A stretch of DNA of 64,000 bases from Amaricoccus sp047275745 (lineage in GTDB: Bacteria > Pseudomonadota > Alphaproteobacteria > Rhodobacterales > Rhodobacteraceae): positions 27,975 through 91,974 of the forward strand of contig NZ_JBKQWU010000014.1 of NCBI RefSeq assembly GCF_047275745.1, given 5' to 3'. Numbering within the stretch: the stretch's first letter is position 1; every line of letters starts with the position of its first letter. Shown here one piece after another: positions 35,059-43,876 of the stretch. The notes under the pieces are model-generated. The model was given only the letters and a program-made list of their open reading frames with translations. It did no database searches and was not told the origin of the DNA. Both the position numbers and the translations under genes were made by a program.

Positions 35059-36708
35059 ATGAACAGGCCCTGGATCGACAGCTACGGCCCCGGTGTTCCG
35101 AGCGAGATAGACGCGGATGCCTATCCCTCGGTCGTCGCGCTTTTCGAGGAGGCCGTCGCCAGTTTCGGCGATCTGCCCGCCTTCGAGTGCTTCGGCCAGA
35201 CGATGAGCTACGATGAAGTCGACAGGGCCTCCAGGGCGCTCGCTGCCTGGCTCCGGACGGAACTCGGCGTCGGGCGCGGCGACCGCGTCGCCCTGATGTG
35301 CCCGAATGTCTTCGCCTTTCCCATCGCCATGCTCGGCATCATCCGGGCCGGCGCGGCGCAGGTAAACGTGAACCCGCTCTATTCGCCGCGCGAACTCGCT
35401 CACCAGTTGAACGACGCCGGTGCCGAGACGATCCTCATCTACGGCGGCTCGACCCCGGTGCTGGCCGAGATCATCGATCAGACGCCAGTGAAGAGGGTGG
35501 TGACCATCGACCTCGGCGACGGGCCCGGCCTTCCGATCCCCTCGCCCGCGGTCGACGCGCGCCTGGGCGACCGCCCCCGTTTCGCCGACGCCCTGGCGAA
35601 GGGCGCCGACCTGCCTTACGAGCCGGTCGAGCTGACCGGTGACGACATCCTGTTCTTTCAGTACACGGGCGGAACCACCGGCCTCTCCAAAGGCGCCGTG
35701 CTGACCCATCGCAACATCGTCGCGAACGCGGAGCAGTACAAGGCGGTCGTGCCCGAGGCGATGGACCCGGGCCGCGAAGTGCTGGTGGTGGCGTTGCCGC
35801 TCTACCACATCTTCGGCCTCATGGTGATGGTCGCCTATCTGACGGCTGGCGCGAAGGCGGTGCTGATCCCCAATCCCCGCGACATGGACGCCTTCATCGA
35901 CGCGATCAAGGACACGAAATTCTCCGTCATCCCGGGTGTCAACACGCTCTTCCAGGGGCTGAGCGCGCATCCGCGCGTCGGTGAGATCGACTTCTCCGGC
36001 TACAAGCTGGCAATCGGCGGTGGCGCCGCGGTGATCCGCGCGACTTCCGACAAGTGGCGGACGCTGACCGGCCATCACATCAAGGAAGGCTACGGGCTCT
36101 CGGAAACCTCGCCGATTCTCTCCATCATCCCGCTGTCGGTCAGCGATTTCACCGCGAGCTGCGGCCTGCCGGTGCCCTCGACGGAGATCCGGCTCCTCGA
36201 CGCCGAGGGCATGGACGCGCCGCCGGGCGAGGCGGGCGAGATCTGCGCCCGCGGGCCCCAGGTGATGAAGGGCTACTGGAACAACGACGAGGCGAACCGT
36301 TCCGCCTTCACCGAGGACGGCTTCTTCCGGACCGGCGACGTTGGCGTGCTGGCGGACGGGGGCTTTCTGAAGATCGTCGATCGCAAGAAGGACATGGTTC
36401 TCGTCTCGGGCTTCAACGTCTATCCCAATGAAGTCGAGGCGAGCGTGACTGGTTGCGACGGCATCGCCGAATGCGCCTGCGTCGGCGTTCCGGACGAGAG
36501 GACGGGCGAGGCGCTCAGGGTCTTCGCGGTGAAGCTGCCGGACGCAGAAGTGACCGAGAGCGACGTGATCGCGCATTGCCGCCGGGAACTCGCCGCCTAC
36601 AAGGTGCCGAAGCAGATCGTCTTCCTCGATCAGCTGCCGAAGTCGAACGTCGGCAAGATCCTGCGGCGCGAGTTGCGCAAGCCCGACGCGGCCGATCCCG
36701 GGGCCTGA
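35059..36708 (+). CDS. fadD: Long-chain fatty acid-CoA ligase (FadD type)
   Basis: 549 residues. AMP-binding enzyme: A3-type loop FFQYTGGTTGLSKGAVLTHRNIV (about 197-219), GYGLSETSPI (A5), the RTGDVG motif (A7), KIVDRKKDMVLVSGFNVYPNEVE (A8, fatty acid signature) and the C-terminal Lys in KSNVGKILRRELR (A10). It activates fatty acids to acyl-CoA with ATP. Start MNRPWIDSYGP follows GGAGGAGAGA. It is 102 bp downstream of phasin. Confidence 0.93.
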   Translation: MNRPWIDSYGPGVPSEIDADAYPSVVALFEEAVASFGDLPAFECFGQTMSYDEVDRASRALAAWLRTELGVGRGDRVALMCPNVFAFPIAMLGIIRAGAAQVNVNPLYSPRELAHQLNDAGAETILIYGGSTPVLAEIIDQTPVKRVVTIDLGDGPGLPIPSPAVDARLGDRPRFADALAKGADLPYEPVELTGDDILFFQYTGGTTGLSKGAVLTHRNIVANAEQYKAVVPEAMDPGREVLVVALPLYHIFGLMVMVAYLTAGAKAVLIPNPRDMDAFIDAIKDTKFSVIPGVNTLFQGLSAHPRVGEIDFSGYKLAIGGGAAVIRATSDKWRTLTGHHIKEGYGLSETSPILSIIPLSVSDFTASCGLPVPSTEIRLLDAEGMDAPPGEAGEICARGPQVMKGYWNNDEANRSAFTEDGFFRTGDVGVLADGGFLKIVDRKKDMVLVSGFNVYPNEVEASVTGCDGIAECACVGVPDERTGEALRVFAVKLPDAEVTESDVIAHCRRELAAYKVPKQIVFLDQLPKSNVGKILRRELRKPDAADPGA

Positions 36709-36950
36709 GGCCGGCGCCGAACCCGGGCTGCGCGCGGGAAACCGGGGGGCACCGCTGACCCGCCGCCCCTGACTGCCGGCCTTGATCAGCCGTCCTCGCC
36801 ATCGGCCACCCTCTCGCCCGGCGCCCGTGGTGGTGAAGATGGATCGCGGACGCCTTTCGATCCGACCGATCCGGCTGGAACCGCCTCGACCATCGCGACC
36901 TTTCTCCGCGAGGGACCGAAACAGAAACCGAAGGAGCAGGATGGAGCAGG

Positions 36951-38204
36951 ATGGCTGACGCTTCACCGACCCCACCGCCGGCGCCGGAAGATGCGCTGAG
37001 GCGGACGAGGCGGATGGCCACGGGCGTACTCGTCGCCATGGGCGCGGTGTTCGGCGCCACGCTGCTCGTGCCCGATCCGGGCGCCGGGGTGCGTCTCCTG
37101 CGCGCCATGGCGGAAGCCGGCATGATCGGTGGGCTCGCGGACTGGTTCGCGGTCACGGCGCTCTTCCGGCATCCGCTCGGCCTGCCGATCCCGCATACCG
37201 CGCTGCTGCCGCGCAATCAGGCGCGGGCGGCGAAGAACGTGGGCCGCTTCCTCAGGACGCATTTCCTGGGGCCGGACCAGATCGAAGCGCGGGTCCGCGC
37301 GGTCGGCCCGGCGCGGCTGATCTCCGACTGGCTCGCGCGGCCCGGTACGGCCGAGGCGGTGGCGCGCGAGTTGACGGACCTCGTCGAAATGCTGCTCAGG
37401 ACCGATCCGCCGCCCCGCGCGATGGCAAAGGCGCGCGCCTGGGTCCGACGGCGGGCCGGAACGATCGCCTCCAACGCCGCGATCGCGGGGCAGGTGGCGG
37501 AACTCGTCAAATCCGGCGTCCGGGGCGGCGTGGCCGGCGAGGTCTTCGATGTCGTGCGCCGCGCGATCGACGAGAATCGCGAGACCGCGGTCGCACTGGT
37601 TCAGGAGAACAGCCGGTGGTGGATCGCCTCGCGCGTCGATCGCTCCATCGCCGATCTGGTCGTCAACGCGGTGCTCGCCATGCTCGACGATCTCCGCCAG
37701 ACCGATTCGCGGATGCGCCAGGACTTCGAGGCCGCCTTCGACCGGATGGTCGACGCGCTCGAAAAGGAAGGCGCGCTGAACCGGGCGGTCGGCGAGGCCC
37801 GCGACAACCTGATCCGCTCCGGTGCCTTCGACGCGGCGCTGGGCGCCGTCGCCTCGGAGCTTCGCGAGCGGTTACGGACGCGGATCGCCGCGGACCCCGA
37901 CGCGGTGGCGGGCCCGCTCGCCCGGCTGATCCGCGACACCGCCGCCCGCGCGCTCGCGACGCCGGAGGCGCGCGAGGCCGCCGATGCCCGCATCGCCAGC
38001 CTCGCCGGACGGATCGTCGGCGAGGCCGGGCCGGCGATCGCCGTCTATATCGAGGAGGTGATCTCGGGCTGGGAGCCCGAGGAGCTGAACGCGCGGTTCG
38101 AGGCGGAAATCGGCCCCGACCTGCAGTTCATCCGGATCAACGGCGCCGTGCTCGGCGCGCTGATCGGGGGAGTGCTCTTCGGGATCGGCGCGCTGGTCGG
38201 CTGA
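36951..38204 (+). CDS. DUF445 family membrane protein
   Basis: 417 residues. Near the N-terminus MATGVLVAMGAVFGATLLVP and AMAEAGMIGGLADWFAVTALFRHPLGLPIPHTALLPRN is the DUF445 signature. The middle is long, helical and rich in Ala/Arg/Glu/Asp; the C-terminus NGAVLGALIGGVLFGIGALVG is a final membrane helix. Likely inner-membrane-anchored with a long extra-membrane coiled region; function unknown. Confidence 0.9.
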   Translation: MADASPTPPPAPEDALRRTRRMATGVLVAMGAVFGATLLVPDPGAGVRLLRAMAEAGMIGGLADWFAVTALFRHPLGLPIPHTALLPRNQARAAKNVGRFLRTHFLGPDQIEARVRAVGPARLISDWLARPGTAEAVARELTDLVEMLLRTDPPPRAMAKARAWVRRRAGTIASNAAIAGQVAELVKSGVRGGVAGEVFDVVRRAIDENRETAVALVQENSRWWIASRVDRSIADLVVNAVLAMLDDLRQTDSRMRQDFEAAFDRMVDALEKEGALNRAVGEARDNLIRSGAFDAALGAVASELRERLRTRIAADPDAVAGPLARLIRDTAARALATPEAREAADARIASLAGRIVGEAGPAIAVYIEEVISGWEPEELNARFEAEIGPDLQFIRINGAVLGALIGGVLFGIGALVG

Positions 38205-38217
38205 ACGCGCGGGGGGC

Positions 38218-39696
38218 CTACCGCGGCTCCCCCACCGCCCGGCCGGCCGTTTCCGGCCAGTCGAGCCCGCGATGCCGGGCGGCGAGCCCGGCGAGCTTCG
38301 TCAGCACGGCCGGATCGGCGGGAGCGGCGCGGCCGGCCTTCATGTCGACATGGAGCAGCGTCTGTTCCGCGGTCGCGAGCGCGGTGCCATCCTCGGCGAA
38401 GAGGCGATGGAAGACCCGGATGCGCTTCTCGTCGCTCGCGAGGATCTGCGTCGTCGAGAAGAACCGGTCGCCCCGCTTCGCCTCGTCGAGATGCATGATA
38501 TGCGTTTCGACCGTGTAGTAGCTGCGCCCGCCGGCGACGTAATCCGCGTCGGCGCCGATCCGGGCCAGCAACGCGTCGGTGGTCTCGCCGAAGACCTGGA
38601 GATAGCGGTGCTCGGTCATGTGGCCGTTGTAGTCGATCCACGCCTCCGGCACTTCGCCTTCCACAAGGCGGATCGGCTCGCCCACGCCGTCCTCTTGCCG
38701 GGCGGAGGCACGCAGCCGGTCTTCCTGTGCGCGGAGGAGCGCGCCGGCGCCCCAACCCGATCCCCCGCGCCGCGCCGCGAGGGCGCGTATCGTTGCGACG
38801 AGATTGTCGTCGCGAATTCTCTCAAGCTCGCGGATGGACAGGTTCCCGGTCTGCTCGTCCGACTGGCGCGCGATTCTGTCGACCAGCTTCTCGTCCAGAT
38901 CTGGCACGTCCATGAGCTTCGTCCAATGCCATTTCAGCGCCGGCCCGAACTGGGCGAGAAAGTGCCGCATCCCGGACTCGCCTCCGGCGATCCGGTAGGT
39001 CTGGAACAGGCCCATCTGGGCCCATCTGAGACCGAAGGAATAGCGGATGATGTCGTCGATTTCCTCGACGGTCGCCACCTCGTCATTGACGAGCCAGAGC
39101 GCCTCGCGCCAGAGCGCCTCGAGGAGCCGGTCGCCGACGAAGGCCTCGATCTCGCGCCGAATCACCACCGGCTTCATGCCGAGAGCGGAGTAGAGGTCAC
39201 GCGCGCGTCCGACCGTCCCGGCCGCGGTCGCCCGGCCCGCGACGATCTCGACCAGCGGCAGCAGATAGACCGGGTTGAACGGATGCGCCACGACGAGGCG
39301 TTCGGGATGCGCCATCCCCTCCTGCAGGTCGCTCGGCAGCAGCCCGGAGGTCGAGGAGCCGATGAGCGCGTCCGGCCGCGCCGCCGCGTCGATCGCCGCG
39401 AGCACGCTCCGCTTCAGGTCGAGCCGTTCCGGCACGCTCTCCTGGATGAAATCGGCCTCCGCCACCGCCGCCTCGATCGTCGGCGCGAAGCTGAGCTGCC
39501 CTCTGGGCGGCAGCGGCGCGGAATGGAGTCGCGCATAGGCACGCTCCGCGTTCGACATGACCTCGTTCACGATCCGCTCCGCCTCCGGACCGGGATCGAA
39601 GATCGCGACATCGACTCCGGCCAGAGCCAGCCGCGCGACCCAGCCCGCGCCGATCACGCCACCGCCGACGCAGGCGGCCTTGCGGGGCGCGCTCAC
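38218..39696 (-). CDS. lcdH: L-carnitine dehydrogenase fused to betainyl-CoA thioesterase
   Basis: 492 residues, GTG start overlapping the preceding stop (GTGA). N-terminal 3-hydroxyacyl-CoA-dehydrogenase-like domain (1-320): ACVGGGVIGAGWVARLALAG for NAD and HPFNPVYLLPLVEIV, the signature of L-carnitine 3-dehydrogenase. C-terminal hotdog thioesterase (about 355-492): VPEAWIDYNGHMTEHRYLQVFGE with the usual D-x-x-x-H-M. The fusion oxidises L-carnitine to 3-dehydrocarnitine and, with the BKACE enzyme, handles betainyl-CoA. It is 14 bp convergent with the DUF445 gene. Confidence 0.9.
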   Translation of the reverse strand: MSAPRKAACVGGGVIGAGWVARLALAGVDVAIFDPGPEAERIVNEVMSNAERAYARLHSAPLPPRGQLSFAPTIEAAVAEADFIQESVPERLDLKRSVLAAIDAAARPDALIGSSTSGLLPSDLQEGMAHPERLVVAHPFNPVYLLPLVEIVAGRATAAGTVGRARDLYSALGMKPVVIRREIEAFVGDRLLEALWREALWLVNDEVATVEEIDDIIRYSFGLRWAQMGLFQTYRIAGGESGMRHFLAQFGPALKWHWTKLMDVPDLDEKLVDRIARQSDEQTGNLSIRELERIRDDNLVATIRALAARRGGSGWGAGALLRAQEDRLRASARQEDGVGEPIRLVEGEVPEAWIDYNGHMTEHRYLQVFGETTDALLARIGADADYVAGGRSYYTVETHIMHLDEAKRGDRFFSTTQILASDEKRIRVFHRLFAEDGTALATAEQTLLHVDMKAGRAAPADPAVLTKLAGLAARHRGLDWPETAGRAVGEPR

Positions 39697-40598
39697 CACC
39701 GGCGCTCCAAACCGAGCTTCGCCCGGACCTCGGCGGGGCCTAGCAGCCGGCATCCCATCGCGCCCACCATCGTGACCGCGCGTTCGACCAAGGCGCCATT
39801 CGTCGCCAGCACCCCCTTGTCGAGCCAGATATTGTCCTCGAGGCCGACGCGGATATTCCCCCCCGCGAGCACCGCGAGCGCGGCATAGGGCAGCTGGTCG
39901 CGGCCGATCGAGAAGGCGGAGAAGGTCCAGCCCTCGGGCATGGTGTCGACGATGGCCTTCAGCGTGCCGATGTCATTGGGCGCGCCCCAGGGAATGCCCA
40001 TGCAGAGCTGGACCATCACCGGGTCGTCGATCACTCCCTGCGCCTTCAGCCATTGCGCGAGCAGCAGATGGCCGGTGTCGAAAACCTCGATCTCCGGTCG
40101 CACGCCGAGGCTCTGGATGCGACGCGCCATGTCCCGCAGCATCGCGGGTGTGTTGGTCATCACGTAGTCGCCTTCGCCGAAGTTCATCGTCCCGCAGTCG
40201 AGCGTGCAGATCTCCGGCAGGAGCTCGGCGACATGGGCGAGACGTTCGCTCGCGCCGACCATGTCGGTTCCGGCGGGATCGACCGGGAACGGCGCCTCGG
40301 TCGAACCGAGCACAAGGTCGCCGCCCATCCCCGCGGTCAGGTTCAGCACCATGTCCACGCCGGAGTCGCTTATCCTCTCGACGACCTCGCGGTAGAGCTT
40401 CGGATCGCGGGCGCCCTTCCCCGTCTCCGGGTCGCGGACATGGATATGCGCGATCGCCGCCCCGGCCTCGGCGGCCTCGACCGCCGCCGCCGCGATCTCG
40501 GCGGGCGTCACCGGCACCTTGTCGGAGCGCGACGTGGTGTCGCCCGCGCCCGTCACGGCGCAGGTGATGAAGACGTCCCTGTTCGGTCGGAGCGGCAT
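39693..40598 (-). CDS. BKACE family protein, probable dehydrocarnitine cleavage enzyme
   Basis: 301 residues from MPLRPNRDVFITCAVTGAGDTTSRSDKVPVTPAEIA; a far-upstream open frame is discarded because it lies antisense to the regulator. BKACE features: AHIHVRDPETG (Zn-binding His-x-His), LNLTAGMGGDL, TLDCGTMNFG and VRVGLEDN(IW). BKACE enzymes transfer the acetyl part of a beta-keto acid to acetyl-CoA; placed just before lcdH this is the step turning 3-dehydrocarnitine plus acetyl-CoA into betainyl-CoA and acetoacetate. Substrate assignment is from neighbourhood. Confidence 0.9.
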   Translation of the reverse strand: MPLRPNRDVFITCAVTGAGDTTSRSDKVPVTPAEIAAAAVEAAEAGAAIAHIHVRDPETGKGARDPKLYREVVERISDSGVDMVLNLTAGMGGDLVLGSTEAPFPVDPAGTDMVGASERLAHVAELLPEICTLDCGTMNFGEGDYVMTNTPAMLRDMARRIQSLGVRPEIEVFDTGHLLLAQWLKAQGVIDDPVMVQLCMGIPWGAPNDIGTLKAIVDTMPEGWTFSAFSIGRDQLPYAALAVLAGGNIRVGLEDNIWLDKGVLATNGALVERAVTMVGAMGCRLLGPAEVRAKLGLERRW

Positions 40599-40646
40599 GG
40601 CATGGGTCCTCGGCGAAACGCGATACGGGGGGAAACTTGACGTGCC

Positions 40647-40658
40647 GCCCGCGCGGGC
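40647..40658. promoter_or_regulatory. 12-bp palindrome in the carnitine divergent promoter
   Basis: GCCCGCGCGGGC, a perfect palindrome, nearly centred in the 102-bp gap between the divergent BKACE and GlxA-type regulator starts. Possible operator; GC-rich palindromes do occur by chance in this genome. Confidence 0.3.
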
Positions 40659-40700
40659 ATTTGATCCCGAGCGAAGCCGTTTTGACCGAATGCGAATGCG

Positions 40701-41714
40701 ATGATCTTCGATCCCTCGGACAGCCCGCTCACGATCACGCTGCTGGTCTTCCCGGACAGTCCGCTCATGACGCTCGCGGCCACGCTCGATCCGATGCGCG
40801 CGGCCAACCGTGTCGCGGGGCGCGAGCTCTATCGCTGGGAGATCGTCTCGCTCGACGGCGCGGCGCCGGTCACGACGAGCGGCCTGCCGATCCCGGTCGA
40901 CGGGCGGTTCGAGCCCGGCCGGCGGCGCGACCTCCTGATCGTGCTCGCCGCCTTCAACGTCTTCACCCATGCGACACGGGCGGCGCTGGCGGCGGTGCGG
41001 ATGGGCGCGCGCAACGCCACGATGACCGGGGGCTTCGAGGCCGGCGCCTGGGTGCTCGGGCTCGCGGGGCTGCTCGACGGGCGCGCGGCGACGACGCATT
41101 GGGAGGATCTCGAGGATTTCGCCGCGCGGTTTCCGCTCGCCGATGTCCGGCCGGACCGCTGGGTGATCGACGGCCCCATGTTGACCGCGGGGGGCGCGAT
41201 GCCGGCGCTCGATCTCATGCTGGCGCTCATCCGGGCGCGGCAGGGCTTCTCGACCGCGCTCGATGTCGCGAGCCTCTATGTCTATGACGAGACCCAGGCG
41301 GCGAGCGCGGCGCAGCCCCTGGTCTCGCTCGGCCGGCTCAGGGATCGCGAGCCGCGGGTCGCGGCGGCGATCCGCGTCATGGAGGCGCATCTCGACGCGC
41401 CGCTGCCGATCAGTGCGATCGCGCGGCGCGGCGGCGTCTCGACCCGGACGATCGAGACGCTGTTCCGGAGCACGGTCGGCGCCTCGCCCGGCGCCTACTA
41501 TCTCGCGCTGCGCCTGAAGGCGGCGCGGCGGCTGGTGCTCGATACCCGGCTTTCCATGGCCGAGATCGCCGAGCGCGCGGGGTTTTCCTCGATCGCGGCG
41601 CTGTCACGCGCCTTCCGGCGCGAATACGGTCTGCCGCCCTCGGCCGCGCGCAAGGCGGCCCAGAGCCCGGGTCGGAACCCGGGCCGAGGCACGGGTCAGA
41701 GCCCGAGCCCCTGA
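40701..41714 (+). CDS. GlxA family AraC-type transcriptional regulator
   Basis: 337 residues. N-terminal DJ-1/PfpI-like domain (1-180; TITLLVFPDSPLMTLAATLDPMRAANRV, ATMTGGFEAGAWVLGLAGLLDGRAATTHWE), C-terminal AraC double helix-turn-helix (about 215-315; ISAIARRGGVSTRTIETLFRSTVGASPGAYYLALRLKAARRLV and SMAEIAERAGFSSIAALSRAFRREYG). The domain pair is that of regulators of carnitine and betaine catabolism such as CdhR/GbdR. Divergence from the BKACE-lcdH operon suggests it controls that operon. The C-terminal tail is low-complexity Gly/Pro/Arg. Confidence 0.9.
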   Translation: MIFDPSDSPLTITLLVFPDSPLMTLAATLDPMRAANRVAGRELYRWEIVSLDGAAPVTTSGLPIPVDGRFEPGRRRDLLIVLAAFNVFTHATRAALAAVRMGARNATMTGGFEAGAWVLGLAGLLDGRAATTHWEDLEDFAARFPLADVRPDRWVIDGPMLTAGGAMPALDLMLALIRARQGFSTALDVASLYVYDETQAASAAQPLVSLGRLRDREPRVAAAIRVMEAHLDAPLPISAIARRGGVSTRTIETLFRSTVGASPGAYYLALRLKAARRLVLDTRLSMAEIAERAGFSSIAALSRAFRREYGLPPSAARKAAQSPGRNPGRGTGQSPSP

Positions 41715-42637
41715 CGCACCGCCGCCGCGCCGGGTTCACCCTCGCGCGTGGTCACGCCGTCGAGCCAGGCGTCGAGCACGTCCGCGTTGTCCGTGAGCCA
41801 TTTCTCCGCCGCCGCGGGCGCGTCCATCCCCTCGTCGAGGATGTAGCTCATCATCAGATCCTCGGATTCGACCGAGAAGACGAGGTTGGAGAGGAGCTTG
41901 CCCACATTCGGGCAGTCCGTGACGTAACCCGGCCGCGTGTTGGTCAGCACCGTGGCCGCGCCGTCGTTCGGCCCGAAGACATCGTCACCATCGGTGAGAT
42001 ACTCCATCTCGATGTTGACGTTCATCGGATGCGGCCGCCAGCCGAAGAAGACGATCGGCGTCTCGGACCGCGCCGCGCGCCGCACCTGGGCGAGCATCGC
42101 CTGTTCGCTCGATTCGACGAGCTGGAAGTCCTTGAGCCCGAACTTGTCGCTCTGGATCATCTCGAGGATCGTCGCATTGGCGCTGCTGCCCGCCTCGATG
42201 CCGTAGATCTTGCCGTCGATCTCCTCGGCGAACTTGGCGATATCGGCGTAGGTCTTGAGCCCGGCGTCATAGGTCGCCTTCGGCACGGCGAGGCCGATGA
42301 TCGCGCCTTCGAGATTGGTGCGCGGCACCTCGATCTTGCCCTCCTCGACCAGCGGCTTCTGCGTCGGCTCCTGCAACGGCATCCAGTTGCCGAGGAAGAT
42401 GTCGATATCGCCGCGCGGCAGGGCCTCGTAGGTCACGGCGACCGAGAGGATATCGACCCGCGGCTCGTAGCCGAGGTTCTCGAGGATCAGACCCGCGACC
42501 GCCGTGGTCGCCGAGATATCGGTCCAGCCCACGTCGGAGAAACGGGGGCTCGCACAGGACTCGGGCTCCTGGGCCCAGCCGGGCGCGCCGGCGAGAAGCG
42601 TGGCGACCAGGCCAGCGGTGAAAGCGCGGTATGTCAT
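41696..42637 (-). CDS. Betaine/choline/carnitine-type ABC solute-binding protein
   Basis: 313 residues with a signal peptide (1-22, ending GAPGWA-QE). OpuAC/ProX/ChoX family: CASPRFSDVGWTDISATTAVAGLILENLGYEP, DIFLGNWMPLQEP (aromatic cation box residues), IYGIEAGSSANATILEMI and PIVFFGWRPHPMNVNIEMEYL. It binds quaternary amines. Tail-to-tail overlap of 19 bp with the GlxA gene. No permease or ATPase accompanies it in the window; next to carnitine genes it could be a carnitine (CaiX-like), choline or betaine binder. Confidence 0.9.
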   Translation of the reverse strand: MTYRAFTAGLVATLLAGAPGWAQEPESCASPRFSDVGWTDISATTAVAGLILENLGYEPRVDILSVAVTYEALPRGDIDIFLGNWMPLQEPTQKPLVEEGKIEVPRTNLEGAIIGLAVPKATYDAGLKTYADIAKFAEEIDGKIYGIEAGSSANATILEMIQSDKFGLKDFQLVESSEQAMLAQVRRAARSETPIVFFGWRPHPMNVNIEMEYLTDGDDVFGPNDGAATVLTNTRPGYVTDCPNVGKLLSNLVFSVESEDLMMSYILDEGMDAPAAAEKWLTDNADVLDAWLDGVTTREGEPGAAAVRQGLGL

Positions 42638-42759
42638 CGATACCTCCCCTCGGATTTGTTGTGCGCGAAGGATAGGCCACGCCCGCCATCAGTCTTAGCG
42701 ATTTGCGCCGGCCTTTTCACGAATCCCGAAGCGCGCGCCTCCATCGGCGGCGAGGCGGG

Positions 42760-43119
42760 TCACTTCTCGGGCTCGTCCGCCTCCGATGGACCGACGCGGC
42801 CTTCGCTCCGGTCGCGGTAGAGCGCCGCGCGGCCGAGCAGCATGAGCGTGACCGGGGTCGTGACCGTGACGAAGGTGCCGATCAGGATTTCGTGCACCGC
42901 GAGGCGGCCCTGCATCACCGAGAAGAGCAGCATGGAGGCGATCACGATCCCCGCCGTCCCGCCGCTGGTCCCGAGCGTGGGCGCGTGCATGCGCTCGTAG
43001 AAGGTCGGGAGCCTCAGCAGGCCAAGGGCGCCGATGAAGGTCAGCGCCGCGCCCGTGACGAGAAGGGCCGCGATGATCAGCGCGACGGCCGGCGGCAGGG
43101 CGTCGAAATGCGCTCTCAT
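42760..43119 (-). CDS. mnhG: Na+/H+ antiporter subunit G
   Basis: 119 residues, three transmembrane helices; ALTFIGALGLLRLPTFYERMHAPTLGTSGGTAGIVIASMLLF is the MnhG/PhaG signature. Last gene of the Mrp operon; start overlaps the mnhF stop (ATGA). Confidence 0.93.
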   Translation of the reverse strand: MRAHFDALPPAVALIIAALLVTGAALTFIGALGLLRLPTFYERMHAPTLGTSGGTAGIVIASMLLFSVMQGRLAVHEILIGTFVTVTTPVTLMLLGRAALYRDRSEGRVGPSEADEPEK

Positions 43120-43397
43120 TCGATCACCTCCCCGCGCATCAGGAATTTCGCCAGCGCGACGGTCGCGACGAAGGCGAGCCCCGAGATGACGAGCGCGCCC
43201 TCGAAGAAGAAGACATTGCCGGTCTTCATCCCCTGGGTGAGGAAGATCAGCATCGTGCAGACCGAGACCGCGTCGAAGGCCAGCACCCGGTCCTGCGCCC
43301 GCGGGCCGATCATCATCCGGATCACCGCGCAGGCCATGGCGGCGACCAGCGCGATCTGCGCCACGACGACGGAATAGAACAGGATGGTTCCGGTCAT
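43116..43397 (-). CDS. mnhF: Na+/H+ antiporter subunit F
   Basis: 93 residues from MTGTILFYSVVVAQIALVAAMACAVIRMMIGPRAQDRVLAFDAVS; GP-x-x-x-DRVLAFD is the MnhF/PhaF signature. Three helices. A longer upstream open frame on this strand overlaps mnhE and is not used. Start overlaps mnhE stop by 4 bp. Confidence 0.93.
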   Translation of the reverse strand: MTGTILFYSVVVAQIALVAAMACAVIRMMIGPRAQDRVLAFDAVSVCTMLIFLTQGMKTGNVFFFEGALVISGLAFVATVALAKFLMRGEVIE

Positions 43398-43876
43398 TGG
43401 AAGATCTCCAGGAGAAGCGACTCGTATCTCTCGCGCACGACCACGGCCAGATCGGGCCCTTCGCCGAGGTCGAGCGCGTGCAGGAGCAGCCGGCTGCTGG
43501 CGCGATCGTATTTCACCCAGGCGGAGCCCGGCATGCTGGTCACGATCGTGGCGAGGATCGCCAGCGCGAAGGGATCGCGGAGCCGCAGGCGGATCTCGAC
43601 GAACCCCGGCGCGCGCGGCCCGGCGCCGGACAGGATCTGCCTCGCGACGACGACATTCGACTCGGCCACGTCGTAGAGCACGCGCCCAGCCAGCACCGGC
43701 ATCAGCCACCATTTCCGCGGCCGGACCTTCGGCGGGCGGAGCGCGGACATCGCCTTGCCGGCGATGATGCCGACGAGGCCGCCGAGCAGCAGGTGGCCGA
43801 GCGAGGGTTGGTTCAGCAGAATCCACATGCCTATCACGGCAGCCGTCAGGATCGGATGGGGCAGATGGCGCATCAT
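43394..43876 (-). CDS. mnhE: Na+/H+ antiporter subunit E
   Basis: 160 residues; N-terminal helices (ILTAAVIGMWILLN, LGHLLLGGLVGIIAGK), then RVLYDVAESNVVVARQIL and SAWVKYD, the MnhE/PhaE layout. Starts within the mnhD stop (ATGA). Confidence 0.92.
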   Translation of the reverse strand: MMRHLPHPILTAAVIGMWILLNQPSLGHLLLGGLVGIIAGKAMSALRPPKVRPRKWWLMPVLAGRVLYDVAESNVVVARQILSGAGPRAPGFVEIRLRLRDPFALAILATIVTSMPGSAWVKYDRASSRLLLHALDLGEGPDLAVVVRERYESLLLEIFQ

